A DNA stretch of 64,000 nucleotides from G965116155 sp965116155 (GCA_965116155.1 OZ220488.1:1426001-1490000), one strand, 5' to 3'. Positions 1 to 9,239 are shown, numbered from the stretch's first letter. Numbers and translations are program-made. Notes: generated by a model from the sequence alone, not told the origin.

Positions 1-792
1 AGCTTTAGCACATTTAAATACTGCCGCACCTCCACCAGTAGAAACACATTTTGCACTTTAGACTCCGTATAGAGATCCAAACTCGCACTGCGATCCAACC
101 AATTTAACTGCAGCAAAGCTCCTACAACATAATACAAATCCAACGGAGCCTGGCCCTTTGCGCTAGAAGGCGCATCACCTGCTGCGGGGCGGCGCAGCAG
201 GGGGAGGAGGGTCGCCATCTTGCATGGCGCCTGGGGGCATGGCACTTAGGGCTGCCGTATCGTCAGGCGTGGTTTTGTTTTTTTCTGTGTACCAAGTTTT
301 ATACACCCCCCCACCTACGAAAGGCGCCACCCAAGGCTCTTTTAAAAAAGCATCCAAAACCCACACCCCACCCACGGCAAGTTTAAACATGGTGAGGCGT
401 GCCCTGTTATCGCCAGATGACTGTGTATTAAATAACACCCCGCCTCTGGCATCTAATCCTAAAGACCCCAACGGAGAGTTCCACTTAGCTGCAAGTTGAG
501 CCTCTATAAAGCGTGCGCTGTAGTTACCAAACACTCCCACAGGAGCCCCGGGCAATTGTAAGGAGGTATAATTTTTTGGAATATAAAAACTATACCGCCC
601 CCCCGCATAAAACCCCCACCCCTTGCGACGCGCCTTATAAGGCACAGCGCGTGTGCGGCCCTCGGTGCCCACTTCTAAAGCCGGCCTTTGTAGCTCGACC
701 AAGCCCTCTTTAGCCCATACATGTCCAGCGCCCCCATGCCAACAACCCAACACAACCAAGGCGAGTAAAGCTTTTGTCTTTTTCACTACCAT
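1..792 (-). CDS. Outer-membrane beta-barrel-like protein, frameshifted and cut by the window edge
   Basis: The reading frame opening at 792 has a signal peptide (MVVKKTKALLALVVLGC...GHVWA) followed by alternating aromatic/Gly-rich strands (FYAGGRYSFYIPK, VAPFVGGGVYKTWY) typical of a small beta-barrel. It stops at 175 after a Pro-rich stretch. A second open frame, offset by one base, continues without a stop from about 190 to base 1 (APLDLYYVVGALLQLNWLD..., again barrel-like). The likeliest cause is a one-base indel in the G4 run at 186-189 or the G5 run at 200-204 (plus strand). It starts 7 bases after the dnaB stop, so it is probably in the dnaB transcript. Whether the shift is a sequencing error, phase variation or decay cannot be told here. 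Confidence 0.6.
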
Positions 793-799
793 AGCTCCG

Positions 800-2240
800 C
801 TATAACTCCGCCGCGTAATTGACAGGCGCTCTGCCCGGTCCTGGGCCTTTGTTAGTTGCTTGCAGCTCCTCTTGGTTTAAAACAAGTTCTGGCACTTCCT
901 CAGCTCCTGACATAAGATTTTGAAACAAACCATACTCGGGCAACCACTTTAGCTTGGCGGTTCCCGTAGGGCCGTTGCGATTTTTGGCAATAATCACCTC
1001 GGCCAAGCCTTTAAGCTCAGGGTTGTCGCGGTTGTAGTACTCTGGCCTGTAAAGCATCATAATAATATCTGCATCTTGCTCAATAGAGCCCGACTCCCTT
1101 AGGTCCGAAAGCAAAGGCCGGCGGTCCGATCGGCTCTCTACACCCCGATTCAGCTGAGCCAAAGCCACAACGGGCACCTGCAGCTCCTTAGCAACAGCCT
1201 TGAGGGTTTTAGAAATCTCCGACACTTCACGCTCGCGCGACTCCACGCGCACTTTTTAAATCCATTATTTGCAGATAATCCACAAAAATAATATCTAGCC
1301 CCTGCTTGCTGGCTTTAAGGCGCCGGGTTTTAGATAAAATCTCATACGGGCTGATACCAGAGGTCTCGTCTATAAATAAAGCGGTGTCTGAAATTTTAGC
1401 TGCCGAACTTATAAGCTTTTCCCAATCGGGATCCATAAGTTTGCCGGTGTTAAGGCACGATAAATTCAGGCGCGCATGGGCACCTAGCATGCGTAGCATA
1501 AGCTGCTCTTTCACCATCTCTACACTAAAGTAGGCGACGGTTTTTTTTAAGTTCACCGACATATGCAAAGCCAGGTTAAGGCTGAGGGCGGTTTTTCCCA
1601 TAGAAGGCCTAGCCGCCAGCACACTAAGCTCGCCCGGCTGAAAACCGTGCGTTAGCTGGTCTAAGTCTTCAAAGCCAGAGCCTATGCCCGTTATGCTGTC
1701 TTGGTTCGTGTACAGGGCTTCAATTTTTTTAAGATTAGACTTAATAACATCACGCGCCTCTACCACATCGCCACGGTTTTGCGATGATGCCAAACCAAAC
1801 ACACCGGCCTCTACCTCATTTACAAAACTCTCTAAATCATCAAACTCCTGAGCGTAGGCCTTAGTGCTGTAGGAGTCCATTTTGCCTATCAGGCGCCGCA
1901 GTAGGGCTTTGTCTTTTACAATTTGAGCATAGTGGGCGGCATTAGTGGTGCTGGGAGTCTGATCCATAAGCTCTGCCAGGTACGCCGCGCCGCCTGTGCT
2001 TTCGAGCTGGTTTTTTTCCATCAGCCAATTGGTAACGGTTACCAAATCGGCCGCCTGGTTTTTATAATGCAGACTTCTTATGGCATTAAAAACTTGCTTG
2101 TGTGCTGGATGGTAAAAATCCTCTGCCGACACCATGGTGCCGAGCTCATCCCAAAGGGCTTGCTCCAACATCAAGGCTCCCAAAACAGACTGCTCTGCTA
2201 TGAGATTTTGAGGCGGAATTTTCTCCTTTAAAGTGCCCAC
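800..2240 (-). CDS. dnaB: Replicative DNA helicase DnaB (frame interrupted at about 1250)
   Basis: Hexameric replicative helicase that unwinds the fork and recruits primase. The N-terminal domain (residues 10-115) begins PQNLIAEQSVLGALM. The RecA-like domain has Walker A ARPSMGKT (about 210-217) and Walker B LDIIFVDYLQIM. The second part has the arginine-finger region (LNRGVESRSDRRPLLSDLRESGSIEQDAD). The two parts are in different frames. The first frame ends after MDLKSARGVARA at 1227. The second frame supplies VESREREVSEISKTLKA, the expected continuation. Removing one A from the A5 run (T5 on the plus strand, 1252-1256) restores a 480-residue DnaB of normal length. An essential gene is unlikely to be dead, so an assembly error or +1 frameshifting is more probable than a pseudogene. 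Confidence 0.9.
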
Positions 2241-2306
2241 GGTCCCCCAAAACCCTCCCTCAACAAGACCATTTGAACAAACTCCTCCCCAGGGAGTCTA
2301 GTCGTA

Positions 2307-2668
2307 GCGCTTTAACCCATGGCATTTTCCTAGCGCTCTGATTTGTTATTTACTCAGTGTACGGAGCTTTGACGGCAATCTGGTCGCTTCGGGCCTTTGG
2401 CCCTTCTTTCTAGCCCGCCTGAGCATTTGAGTCTGTCGTTTGTCCTCCTGGGTTTTTCATCCTTGCAGGATGTTCCCAAGAGGACTGCACTCATTGCTCA
2501 AATGCTCAGACTAGGCTTTTATGCTTACGCACTTCGCTACAGGCTCATAGATGCTTCATAGGTCGGAAAATGCCATGTGGGACGCTTATCTTCCTGATGG
2601 CCGCCCCTTCACAGGGGCTATCAGGAAGATGCGCTTAATCCCATGGCATTTTCCTAGCGCTCTGATTT
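2307..2668. repeat. Family A palindromic element, full copy plus a fragment, between fis and dnaB
   Basis: This fills the fis-dnaB gap. A fragment at 2307-2344 ends in CTAGCGCTCTGATT. It is followed by a full copy that starts TTTACTCAGTGTACGGAGC at about 2350. The copy contains a hairpin with 13-bp arms (2419-2431 and 2497-2509) around a second stem (GTCCTC.TGGG / CCCAAGAGGAC). A conserved spacer (ATGCTTACGCA, then CTCATAG..CTTCATAGG) follows. The terminal stem is GGAAAATGCCATG (from 2565) with CATGGCATTTTCC (to 2654), holding an inner CCTGAT...ATCAGG hairpin. The same end motif closes the copy at 2655-2668 and contains the fis stop codon. Confidence 0.85.
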
Positions 2669-3028
2669 GGGTTTTTTTTGCATAGTGATTTTGCAGAGGG
2701 TGATTTTTTTCTTAAGCGTACTGCGGTTGAGTCCCAAGAGCTTTGCAGCGCGCACCTGGGAGCCCTCGCACTCTATTAAGGATCTTTCAATAAGCGGCGC
2801 GCTAACCTCCTGGCATATGGCTTTGTATAGGCCTGTAATCCCCACCTGTGCGGGTTTTTCTTGATCAAAAAAAACGTCTAGTTTTTTTTGTACCAGCTCT
2901 TTAAGAGAAATTTTTCTTAAATCTGCAACCAGCAGGTGCCCCGATATGCCCGAGCCCGACTTGGCACCTCTGCCATTTGCAGCAGATGGTTTTAAAAACT
3001 TTTGGCCGTGGTGTTGATCGCTTCGCAC
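2654..3028 (-). CDS. fis: Fis-family nucleoid-associated DNA-binding protein
   Basis: Residues about 40-115 match Fis along its length. The pattern LKELVQKKLDVFF...GLYKAICQEVSAPLIERSLI is followed by the C-terminal helix-turn-helix SQVRAAKLLGLNRSTLKKKI, which resembles E. coli Fis [20 protein letters not shown]. Fis bends DNA and modulates transcription and recombination; that role is family knowledge. The protein is 124 residues against about 98 in E. coli, with a 35-40 residue polar N-terminal extension whose start is uncertain. The C-terminal tail (KPKSER) and the TAG stop are read from the family A element downstream, so the original tail has been replaced. It is divergent from ftsK (83-base gap). 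Confidence 0.75.
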   Translation of the reverse strand: MRSDQHHGQKFLKPSAANGRGAKSGSGISGHLLVADLRKISLKELVQKKLDVFFDQEKPAQVGITGLYKAICQEVSAPLIERSLIECEGSQVRAAKLLGLNRSTLKKKITLCKITMQKKPKSER

Positions 3029-3110
3029 TAAATAGAGTTTCTAAATGTGTCCCATATTCTGTCAATGCCCATTTGCTTTGTAGGCAGCGCGGCAAGTACT
3101 ATCAAATTAA

Positions 3111-5456
3111 ATGCTTAAGCCAGAAAAATCTTTCTCAAGAGACATACGCGCCAGTTTATGGGGCGGGTGCACTTTACTTTTAGGATTTTCTTTGTGGGGC
3201 TACCACCCGCAGGACCCCTCGTTTAACTCCACAGGAGTTGGCCAAGGGGTGCTCAATATATGCGGGTTATTTGGCGCTTATGTTTCGGACCTGCTTTATC
3301 AATTTATGGGCCTTAGCGCTTGGGTGGTGGTTTTGGCTTGTGCTTATATTTGTGTGCAGCAGTTTTTTGTAGGCTTTCGCTCTAGTCCCAAACTTGTAAA
3401 GAGCGGGCTGCTTATATTGTTGGTGGTTACTTGTGCTAGCTTGGGCCAGCTGCATGGAGATGGGCATGGCTTTTTTGGCGGGCATATTAGCACGGGCGGT
3501 GTTTTGGGCGCCTGGGTGGTGCGGGCTTTGCTGCAGGCTTTTGGTTTTGTGGGGTCGGCCACTATTTTATGGACCTGCGCTCTAGTGCTGTTGGTATTTT
3601 ACACCCAGGCCACTTTTCGAGAGTGGGCGCATTTGTTTATGCGTGGGGCTCGGTATTTAATGGTGCCGAGGCATTTGTTTTTGTGGCCTTTTCATATTGC
3701 AAAAGCTGTGGTGACAAAATGGCGCGCTCCTTTTGGCACGCAAGTGCCGCAACAAGAGGCTGACGAGCCTGCCCTTACGCCAAGGCCTTTGGTGGAGCAG
3801 GAGCCGGCTCCGGTTTTAGACCAAATGGGCCTCCGCGTAACGGCGGACCCTCGTTTTGAGGCGCCCAAGTTTGAACCCCAAAAGGAGGGGTTTTTTAGTA
3901 TGGACTCCGGCCCTCAGTTGGCCAATTGGGAGCTGCCGCATTTAAAACTTTTAGACGATCCTGTTTCAGCCGGCCCCTCAGTGGACCGGTACGAGCTTAA
4001 GAGCAGGAGCAAAATTCTGGCCGATAAGTTGGCGCAATTTAATGTAAGGGGTGAGGTCGTGGGGGTGCGTCCGGGCCCTGCTGTTACCTTGTTTGAGTTT
4101 CGGCCCAACGCTGATGTGAAGGTTTCTAAAATCACGGACCTAGCCGACGACTTGGCCCTGGCTTTAAGCAGCAAGTCCGTGCGCATTATCGCCCCCATAC
4201 CGGGGCGTAATGTGGTGGGTGTTGAGGCGGCCAACCCTACGCAAAAGGTGGTTCACTTAAAAGAGGTATTTTTAAGCCAAGAGTTTTGGAGCAAAAACAA
4301 AAGCCTGCCCTTGGCTTTAGGGTGCGATGTAGGAGGGGTGCAGGCGGTGGTGGATTTGCGCAAAATGCCCCACCTATTGGTGGCGGGTTCTACGGGCTCT
4401 GGCAAGTCGGTTTTTATTACGTCCACCTTGCTGAGTTTGGTGTTTAGGCACTCGCCCAATACTTTAAAGTTGGTATTAATCGATCCCAAGCAAGTAGATT
4501 TGGCGGCTTTTAGCAAGTTGCCGCACCTGCTACTGCCGCCGATATACGACCCTAAAAAAGCGGTGGGAGCTTTAAAATGGGCTGTGCGTGAGATGGAAAA
4601 GCGCTACCGCTCGATGTCGCGCTTTGGCTCTCGGCATTTAGAGGCATTCAACCAAAAGGTAAGCGCGCTAACGCCTCAAGAGCGCGACCAGCACCAGGAC
4701 CAAAACGCATCTGCTCCCAATGCGTCCTCGGCAGGAGAGGGGTACTATTTTACACCGCAGCCTTATGTGGTGGTGGTGGTGGAGGAGTTTGGTGATCTTA
4801 TGGCGGTGGACAAAGCTGCGGTGGAGCACCAGGTGGTGCGATTGGCTCAAATGGCGCGCGCCTGCGGTATGCATCTGGTGCTCGCAACCCAAAGCCCCAG
4901 AAAAGACGTAGTAACGGGCCTTATTAAAACCAACATACCGGGGCGTATAAGCTTTAAAGTCGCCAGCAAGTTGGACTCGCGCATTATTTTAGATGAAGGC
5001 GGAGCAGAGCGCCTGCTAGCCAAAGGGGATATGCTCTTTTTGGCGCCTGGAGTCTCGGCCCCTACGCGTTATCACGGGCCTTGGGTGTCGGACTTAGACA
5101 TCCAAAGCGTGTGCGACTTTTGGATCAACCAAGCGCCTGAGACTGCGGATGAGGCAGGCGCAAAAGTTTCTTGCCGGGCTGAGGATGTGAGTAGTTTTTT
5201 AGAAACCAAAACCAGCACAGACAGCAGCGCAGGTGGTGTGGATGCTATGGATGAGCCCATGTATGAGCAGATCGAGTCTTATATAAAGACGCTTAACTTT
5301 GTGAGCGTGTCTCTTTTGCAGCGGCGTTTTCGTTTGGGTTACCCTCGGGCCGCAAGGTTAATGGAACTTTTGGAGTCTAAAAGTGTTGTCGGCCCTGCTG
5401 AGGGCTCTAAGCCCAGAAAGGTCTTGGGCAAGTCTCCCGCTCCCCCCTTGCCTTAG
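3111..5456 (+). CDS. ftsK: DNA translocase FtsK/SpoIIIE
   Basis: Membrane-anchored ATPase that pumps chromosomal DNA through the septum and activates dimer resolution. Four hydrophobic segments occupy about residues 15-175. A Pro/Glu-rich linker follows, then the alpha/beta motor: Walker A GSTGSGKS (about 425-432), VLIDPKQVDLA, Walker B VVVVEEFGDLMA (about 552-563), then ATQSPRKDVVTGLIKTNIPGR and the C-terminal winged-helix gamma domain (QRRFRLGYPRAARLMELL). At 781 residues it is a short-linker FtsK. A Gln/Ala/Ser-rich insert (about 525-547) precedes Walker B. Confidence 0.96.
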   Translation: MLKPEKSFSRDIRASLWGGCTLLLGFSLWGYHPQDPSFNSTGVGQGVLNICGLFGAYVSDLLYQFMGLSAWVVVLACAYICVQQFFVGFRSSPKLVKSGLLILLVVTCASLGQLHGDGHGFFGGHISTGGVLGAWVVRALLQAFGFVGSATILWTCALVLLVFYTQATFREWAHLFMRGARYLMVPRHLFLWPFHIAKAVVTKWRAPFGTQVPQQEADEPALTPRPLVEQEPAPVLDQMGLRVTADPRFEAPKFEPQKEGFFSMDSGPQLANWELPHLKLLDDPVSAGPSVDRYELKSRSKILADKLAQFNVRGEVVGVRPGPAVTLFEFRPNADVKVSKITDLADDLALALSSKSVRIIAPIPGRNVVGVEAANPTQKVVHLKEVFLSQEFWSKNKSLPLALGCDVGGVQAVVDLRKMPHLLVAGSTGSGKSVFITSTLLSLVFRHSPNTLKLVLIDPKQVDLAAFSKLPHLLLPPIYDPKKAVGALKWAVREMEKRYRSMSRFGSRHLEAFNQKVSALTPQERDQHQDQNASAPNASSAGEGYYFTPQPYVVVVVEEFGDLMAVDKAAVEHQVVRLAQMARACGMHLVLATQSPRKDVVTGLIKTNIPGRISFKVASKLDSRIILDEGGAERLLAKGDMLFLAPGVSAPTRYHGPWVSDLDIQSVCDFWINQAPETADEAGAKVSCRAEDVSSFLETKTSTDSSAGGVDAMDEPMYEQIESYIKTLNFVSVSLLQRRFRLGYPRAARLMELLESKSVVGPAEGSKPRKVLGKSPAPPLP

Positions 5457-5552
5457 TAGTGAGATTTAATGCGGTGGGATATGTGCTGTGGGCAGTTTAG
5501 TACTAAGCTGCTATTTGGGGCTGTGTTTGATTATTTTTTTGGGGGAGATGTT

Positions 5553-6563
5553 ATGAGGTTATCTATGGTCCTGGTTGTACGGATGGGGTTTTTGAGTTTG
5601 CTCTTGGGCTTGCTGTTGCCGGGTGTGTGCTCCGTAGCGGCGCTGCCTCCGTTTGAGGCTTTTTCTGGCGCAATTCCGGATGATGGATCTTCGGCTGATG
5701 AGTCTTGGGGGGATGTGTTTTTGTCAGGCGGGGATTGGGAGCCTGGGGAGGTCCCAGAGACGCCACAAGAGACGCCGGGTTTTCCGAGTGTTGAGGGCAT
5801 GGTGAGGGTGAGTAGGTTTTTTTCTGGCTGTTCGGGTAGCTTGGTGGCTTTTGACACTTACAGGGAGTCTGATGAGGCTTTGGTTTTAACTAATGGCCAT
5901 TGTACGGGTAAGGGTTCTTATAAGGGGCGTTATCCTGGAGCGGGCGAGATTTTTATAAACCAGCCGCCTGGTCGCGTTAAGTTGAGATTTTACAACACCC
6001 AGGGCAAGAGCATGCGTTTTGCAGCAAGCGCGTTGCGGTATGCCACTATGTTAAAGTTTGACATTGCTTTTTATGCTTTGGGCAAAACCTATGGCGAGCT
6101 GCAGGCTTTGGGCTTTGAGCCTTTAATCATAAGCCGGCGCGAGGCTGTGGATGAGGGGCAGAGCCTGTTATTAGCGTCGAGCTATTGGAGGGTTGAGGGC
6201 CGGTTGGATATGTGGTCTTGGGTGGGCCAGCACTATGCGCCGGCTACTCAGGCCAAGCTGCTTGAGGGGCCGTGGAGCTGGTGGCCTATGCTGAGGCTGC
6301 GGCCTACGTCGGTAAGGCTGGTGGGCGGGATGTCGGGGTCGCCCTTGTTGGACTCTGCGGGTCAGGTGGTTGGCTTGTTGAACACAGGCTATACGGGGGG
6401 CGAGCCTTGCTCGGTGCACAACCCCTGCGAGGTGGCAGGTGACGAGCGTCTGGTGTACGCAGGTGCAGGTTATGCTATGCCGCTAGCCACTTTGTACGGG
6501 TGTGTAGATGAAGAGTCTGGCACACTAGATATTTACCTACCCGAGTGTCCGCTGCCCAATTAA
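5553..6563 (+). CDS. Secreted trypsin-like (S1 family) serine protease
   Basis: The start at 5553 is chosen because GGGGGAG at 5541-5547 is a good ribosome site and gives a clean signal peptide (MRLSMVLVVRMGFLSLLLGLL...CSVAALP). The frame is open back to 5469. The catalytic triad is visible: TNGHC (His about 116), LKFDIAFY (Asp about 170) and GGMSGSP (Ser about 261). The segment between signal and protease domain is acidic and Ser/Glu/Pro-rich, perhaps a propeptide. Periplasmic or secreted; substrate unknown. The TAA stop lies at the edge of the family A element that follows (TTAAAGCGCTAG). Confidence 0.88.
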   Translation: MRLSMVLVVRMGFLSLLLGLLLPGVCSVAALPPFEAFSGAIPDDGSSADESWGDVFLSGGDWEPGEVPETPQETPGFPSVEGMVRVSRFFSGCSGSLVAFDTYRESDEALVLTNGHCTGKGSYKGRYPGAGEIFINQPPGRVKLRFYNTQGKSMRFAASALRYATMLKFDIAFYALGKTYGELQALGFEPLIISRREAVDEGQSLLLASSYWRVEGRLDMWSWVGQHYAPATQAKLLEGPWSWWPMLRLRPTSVRLVGGMSGSPLLDSAGQVVGLLNTGYTGGEPCSVHNPCEVAGDERLVYAGAGYAMPLATLYGCVDEESGTLDIYLPECPLPN

Positions 6564-6925
6564 AGCGCTAGTAAAAACTCTTTAAGCAGTAAGTGAAGCC
6601 CCCTTGGCCCCCGTAGTGGGTGTCATGTAAGGGGGCGAAACGAAAGCCTTAAAGAGTTTTTACGACCTATACAGCTTACGCACTTATAGGTCGCAAAATA
6701 AAATTGGGTAATGCGCCATCTCCCTAGCAGACGCCTCTTGCTGTCTAGTGCACAAAAATGCTTCAGGCAGGATCACTTGTCCCCCTGATGGCCCGCGCCT
6801 TTAGGCGCTATCAGGGAGACTGCGTAAGGCTGAAGACATTTTTGTTGGCACTTTTATGCTTACGCACAGAGGCTGCTCTGGATCTGGCTTTTATTGCCCA
6901 ATTTTATTTTTCTAGCACTCTAAAT
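6561..6925. repeat. Composite palindrome: two family A units in opposite orientation, one carrying a nested family B insertion
   Basis: This fills the gap between two convergent genes. Unit 1 has 16-bp perfect arms GTAAAAACTCTTTAAG (6571-6586) and its complement (6648-6663). A short stem GACCTATA / TATAGGTC (6664-6671, 6685-6692) joins it to unit 2. Unit 2 has arms GCAAAATAAAATTGGG (6693-6708) and CCCAATTTTATTTT (6897-6910). The composite ends in AGCGCTAG (6564-6571) and CTAGCACTCTAAAT (6912-6925). Each end overlaps the 3' end of the adjoining gene. It could act as a bidirectional terminator. Confidence 0.85.
6741..6866. mobile_element. Family B hairpin element, 126 bp, inserted in a family A stem
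   Basis: The ends are CTGTCTAGTGC and GGCACTTTTATGCTTACGCA. Inside, the arms ACAAAAATGCTTCAGGC and GGCTGAAGACATTTTTGT enclose a CCTGATGGC...GCTATCAGG hairpin. The same host stem without this insert is present at 48855-48941 (GCCTCTTG joined directly to CAGAGGCTG), so both insert boundaries are read to the base. No target duplication is visible. Confidence 0.85.
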
Positions 6926-8397
6926 ACCCTGTAGATGCCGAAGCAGATGTATAAAATAATGGGCGCTGCAAATAGGATGACAAGGTTTTTGATCAAAAAC
7001 ACCCCTCCAAAATACAGCAGCACCGCAGCTAGCAAGCCCTCCATAAAAGACCAATAAATTTTTAAATACTTGTGTGGGGCGGGCTTTCCGCCAGACGTGA
7101 TCATATCAACCACATAGGAGCCCGAGTCGGATGACGTTATATAAAAAATAAAAACACTCACCACAGCAAGTAAAGAGCTAATAAAGGGCAGCTTGCTTAA
7201 TTGCAAAGTGGCAAACAAGGAGCTCTGAGGGGATTTTTGTACTAGCGCCTCCATATCTACCAATCCTTGGCTATGTAGCTTAAGTCCTGCGTAGCCAAAA
7301 ACCGTAAACCAAACAAAGCAAATTAATGAAGGCACCAAAACAGTACACACTACGTACTCTTTGAGGGTTCTGCCTTTAGAAATGCGGGCAATAAAAAGCC
7401 CCACAAAAGGCGCCCAAGAGGCCCACCAGGCCCAATAAAAAATGCTCCAATCTCGTAGCCAGGTTTTGTCTTTCAAGGCAGCGGTGTAGGTGAGATTTTT
7501 GATAAAATCTGCCACATGGACCCCTAGGGTTTCTATGCCCAGGCCAGCAAGGTCTGCAAGCGGCAGGCTCAGTGCAGTTAGCAACAAAAGCCCTAAAGCC
7601 AGATAAATATTAAGCTGGCTTAAGTATTTTATGCCCTTTTTTAAACCTGAAAACACAGAGACCGTAGCCATTAAGGTGATGATTAAAATCAAACCCACCT
7701 GAGTGCTTTTGCTAAAGGGAAGAGACGCAAAAATCTGTTTAAGCCCGGTGTTGATCTGAGACACTCCAAGAGTAAAAGTAATTATAACCCCTATCAAAAT
7801 AGACAAAACAGCAAACACGTCTAGTGCATTTTTTAGGCGTGGGTACTGTTTGGGCACAAGACCCGAAAACACCATGCCGCGGTTTTGATTAAAAGCAACA
7901 AAGGCAAACACAAGACCTGTTGCACTATAAATCAGCCATGCTGGTACGCCCCAATGAAAGTACGTAATTTTTAACGCTTGCAAAAATCGCTCTGGTCCTG
8001 CAAGGCTTGCAACTTGTGGGGCATTAAAATAATGAAACATCGGCTCGTATGTTCCAGAGTAAAGCAGCCCAATACCAAGCCCTGCACTAAACAGCATGGC
8101 AATCCAGCTTAAAGTAGAAAATTCTGGCTGATCGTTTTTTTGCCCCAACTTAATATTGCCAAATTTAAAAAAAATAACCCCTACAAAATAAAGCAGCCAA
8201 ATAATTGCAAAAACAAAAAACCACCCTGTATTTTTTAAAAATACATCTTTTAACGCGCCTGCTGTGGTGGCAAATTTTTCACCCTTTAGTACGGCAAGCA
8301 GCATAATAAGAAACAAAAGCGCATTAGATAGCCAAAAAACCCTTGGGTTGGTAATGGAATTTACTCTGCGAACAAATGACAAAGGTTTTGTGGACAT
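6904..8397 (-). CDS. BCCT-family (betaine/choline/carnitine-type) transporter
   Basis: Inner-membrane sodium- or proton-coupled carrier for quaternary ammonium compounds, by family. It shows about 12 hydrophobic segments and the family hallmark FGNIKLGQKNDQPEFSTL, then SWIAMLFSAGLGIGLLYSG. The Trp-rich core DWSIFYWAWWASWAPFVG is intact. The start at 8397 (MSTKPLSFVRR...) gives a normal N-terminus; a longer frame opens to 8634 without better support. No clear Shine-Dalgarno was seen. The last residues, RVLEK, and the stop are encoded by the family A element end; the unrelated gene at 48932 has the same C-terminus for the same reason. The true substrate is unknown. Confidence 0.9.
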   Translation of the reverse strand: MSTKPLSFVRRVNSITNPRVFWLSNALLFLIMLLAVLKGEKFATTAGALKDVFLKNTGWFFVFAIIWLLYFVGVIFFKFGNIKLGQKNDQPEFSTLSWIAMLFSAGLGIGLLYSGTYEPMFHYFNAPQVASLAGPERFLQALKITYFHWGVPAWLIYSATGLVFAFVAFNQNRGMVFSGLVPKQYPRLKNALDVFAVLSILIGVIITFTLGVSQINTGLKQIFASLPFSKSTQVGLILIITLMATVSVFSGLKKGIKYLSQLNIYLALGLLLLTALSLPLADLAGLGIETLGVHVADFIKNLTYTAALKDKTWLRDWSIFYWAWWASWAPFVGLFIARISKGRTLKEYVVCTVLVPSLICFVWFTVFGYAGLKLHSQGLVDMEALVQKSPQSSLFATLQLSKLPFISSLLAVVSVFIFYITSSDSGSYVVDMITSGGKPAPHKYLKIYWSFMEGLLAAVLLYFGGVFLIKNLVILFAAPIILYICFGIYRVFRVLEK

Positions 8398-8575
8398 AAT
8401 TTTTTGAGTTATAGCTTTTGATTCTGTTTTTGATTCTGGGGTTAAACCGCACAAGATAGAGGTATATTTTAGAAAAAGCAAATTCATAGAGCATCTTAGT
8501 CCTGTGCGGCCCCTCAGGGCTGGGCCAAAGGGCAATGCGTCGTGCCTGCGTATTCTTAGTGCGGTACCATGGATT

Positions 8576-9214
8576 GTGCGGTTTGTTTTTTTAGTTTTTT
8601 TTATGTTCTCTGTACAGGTCTTGGCGCATCCCACCTCGTTTGAAGGCGGTTTTGCGGCGATGTCAGAACTAAGCCCGGATACTCAAGAGATCAGTTTTGT
8701 GTACTCTCCTAAATATTGGATGGGCCTGGGTGTAATTACAATGCGTTCTCCTGGTAAATTTAAGCTCCTTACCTCCCATATCGGGTGGTTAGCAAAGCGC
8801 TGGAACCTGCCAGAGGCTCAAGGGAATTTATATTTTTTAGGAGGGCTGGGGTATGGGGAAAAAAACGCAAAAAACCGCAGCCCCATCGGCCTAAAGGGCG
8901 CTTTATACCGCATAGGTGTGCAGGCGGATTTTGAAACAAGGCGTATCTACACGTTTATGCGCTACATTAGACACCATTTGTTTAAGGATAACCATCGTTT
9001 GAGTGACCATTTCAGTTTGGCGCTGGGCGTGGCTCCTTACTTGGGTGAATTTGATGAAATCAACTCCTGGTTGATTCTTAAGCTGGTAGCTAAAAGCCAG
9101 TTTCAAAATGTTGCCATTGTGCCCGTGTTGCGTTTTTTTTACAAAAACTTCTTGTGGGAAATAGGGCAAAATTTAAGCGGCGGCGCACACCTTAACTTTA
9201 TGATAAGATTTTAA
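8576..9214 (+). CDS. Exported protein of unknown function upstream of a metal-binding module
   Basis: A GTG start at 8576 places the hydrophobic segment RFVFLVFFMFSVQVLA at the N-terminus, with cleavage likely before HPTSFEGG; the frame is open back to 8504. The mature part has repeated aromatic strand-like stretches (ISFVYSPKYWMGLGV, NLYFLGGLGYG, WEIGQNLSGGAHLNFMIRF). A terminal Phe suggests an outer-membrane beta-barrel. It ends 25 bases before the MerP-like gene and is probably co-transcribed with it, so a role in metal handling is possible but inferred. Divergent from the BCCT gene. Confidence 0.65.
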   Translation: MRFVFLVFFMFSVQVLAHPTSFEGGFAAMSELSPDTQEISFVYSPKYWMGLGVITMRSPGKFKLLTSHIGWLAKRWNLPEAQGNLYFLGGLGYGEKNAKNRSPIGLKGALYRIGVQADFETRRIYTFMRYIRHHLFKDNHRLSDHFSLALGVAPYLGEFDEINSWLILKLVAKSQFQNVAIVPVLRFFYKNFLWEIGQNLSGGAHLNFMIRF

Positions 9215-9239
9215 TTATATCTAATGAAGGAGACAACCG

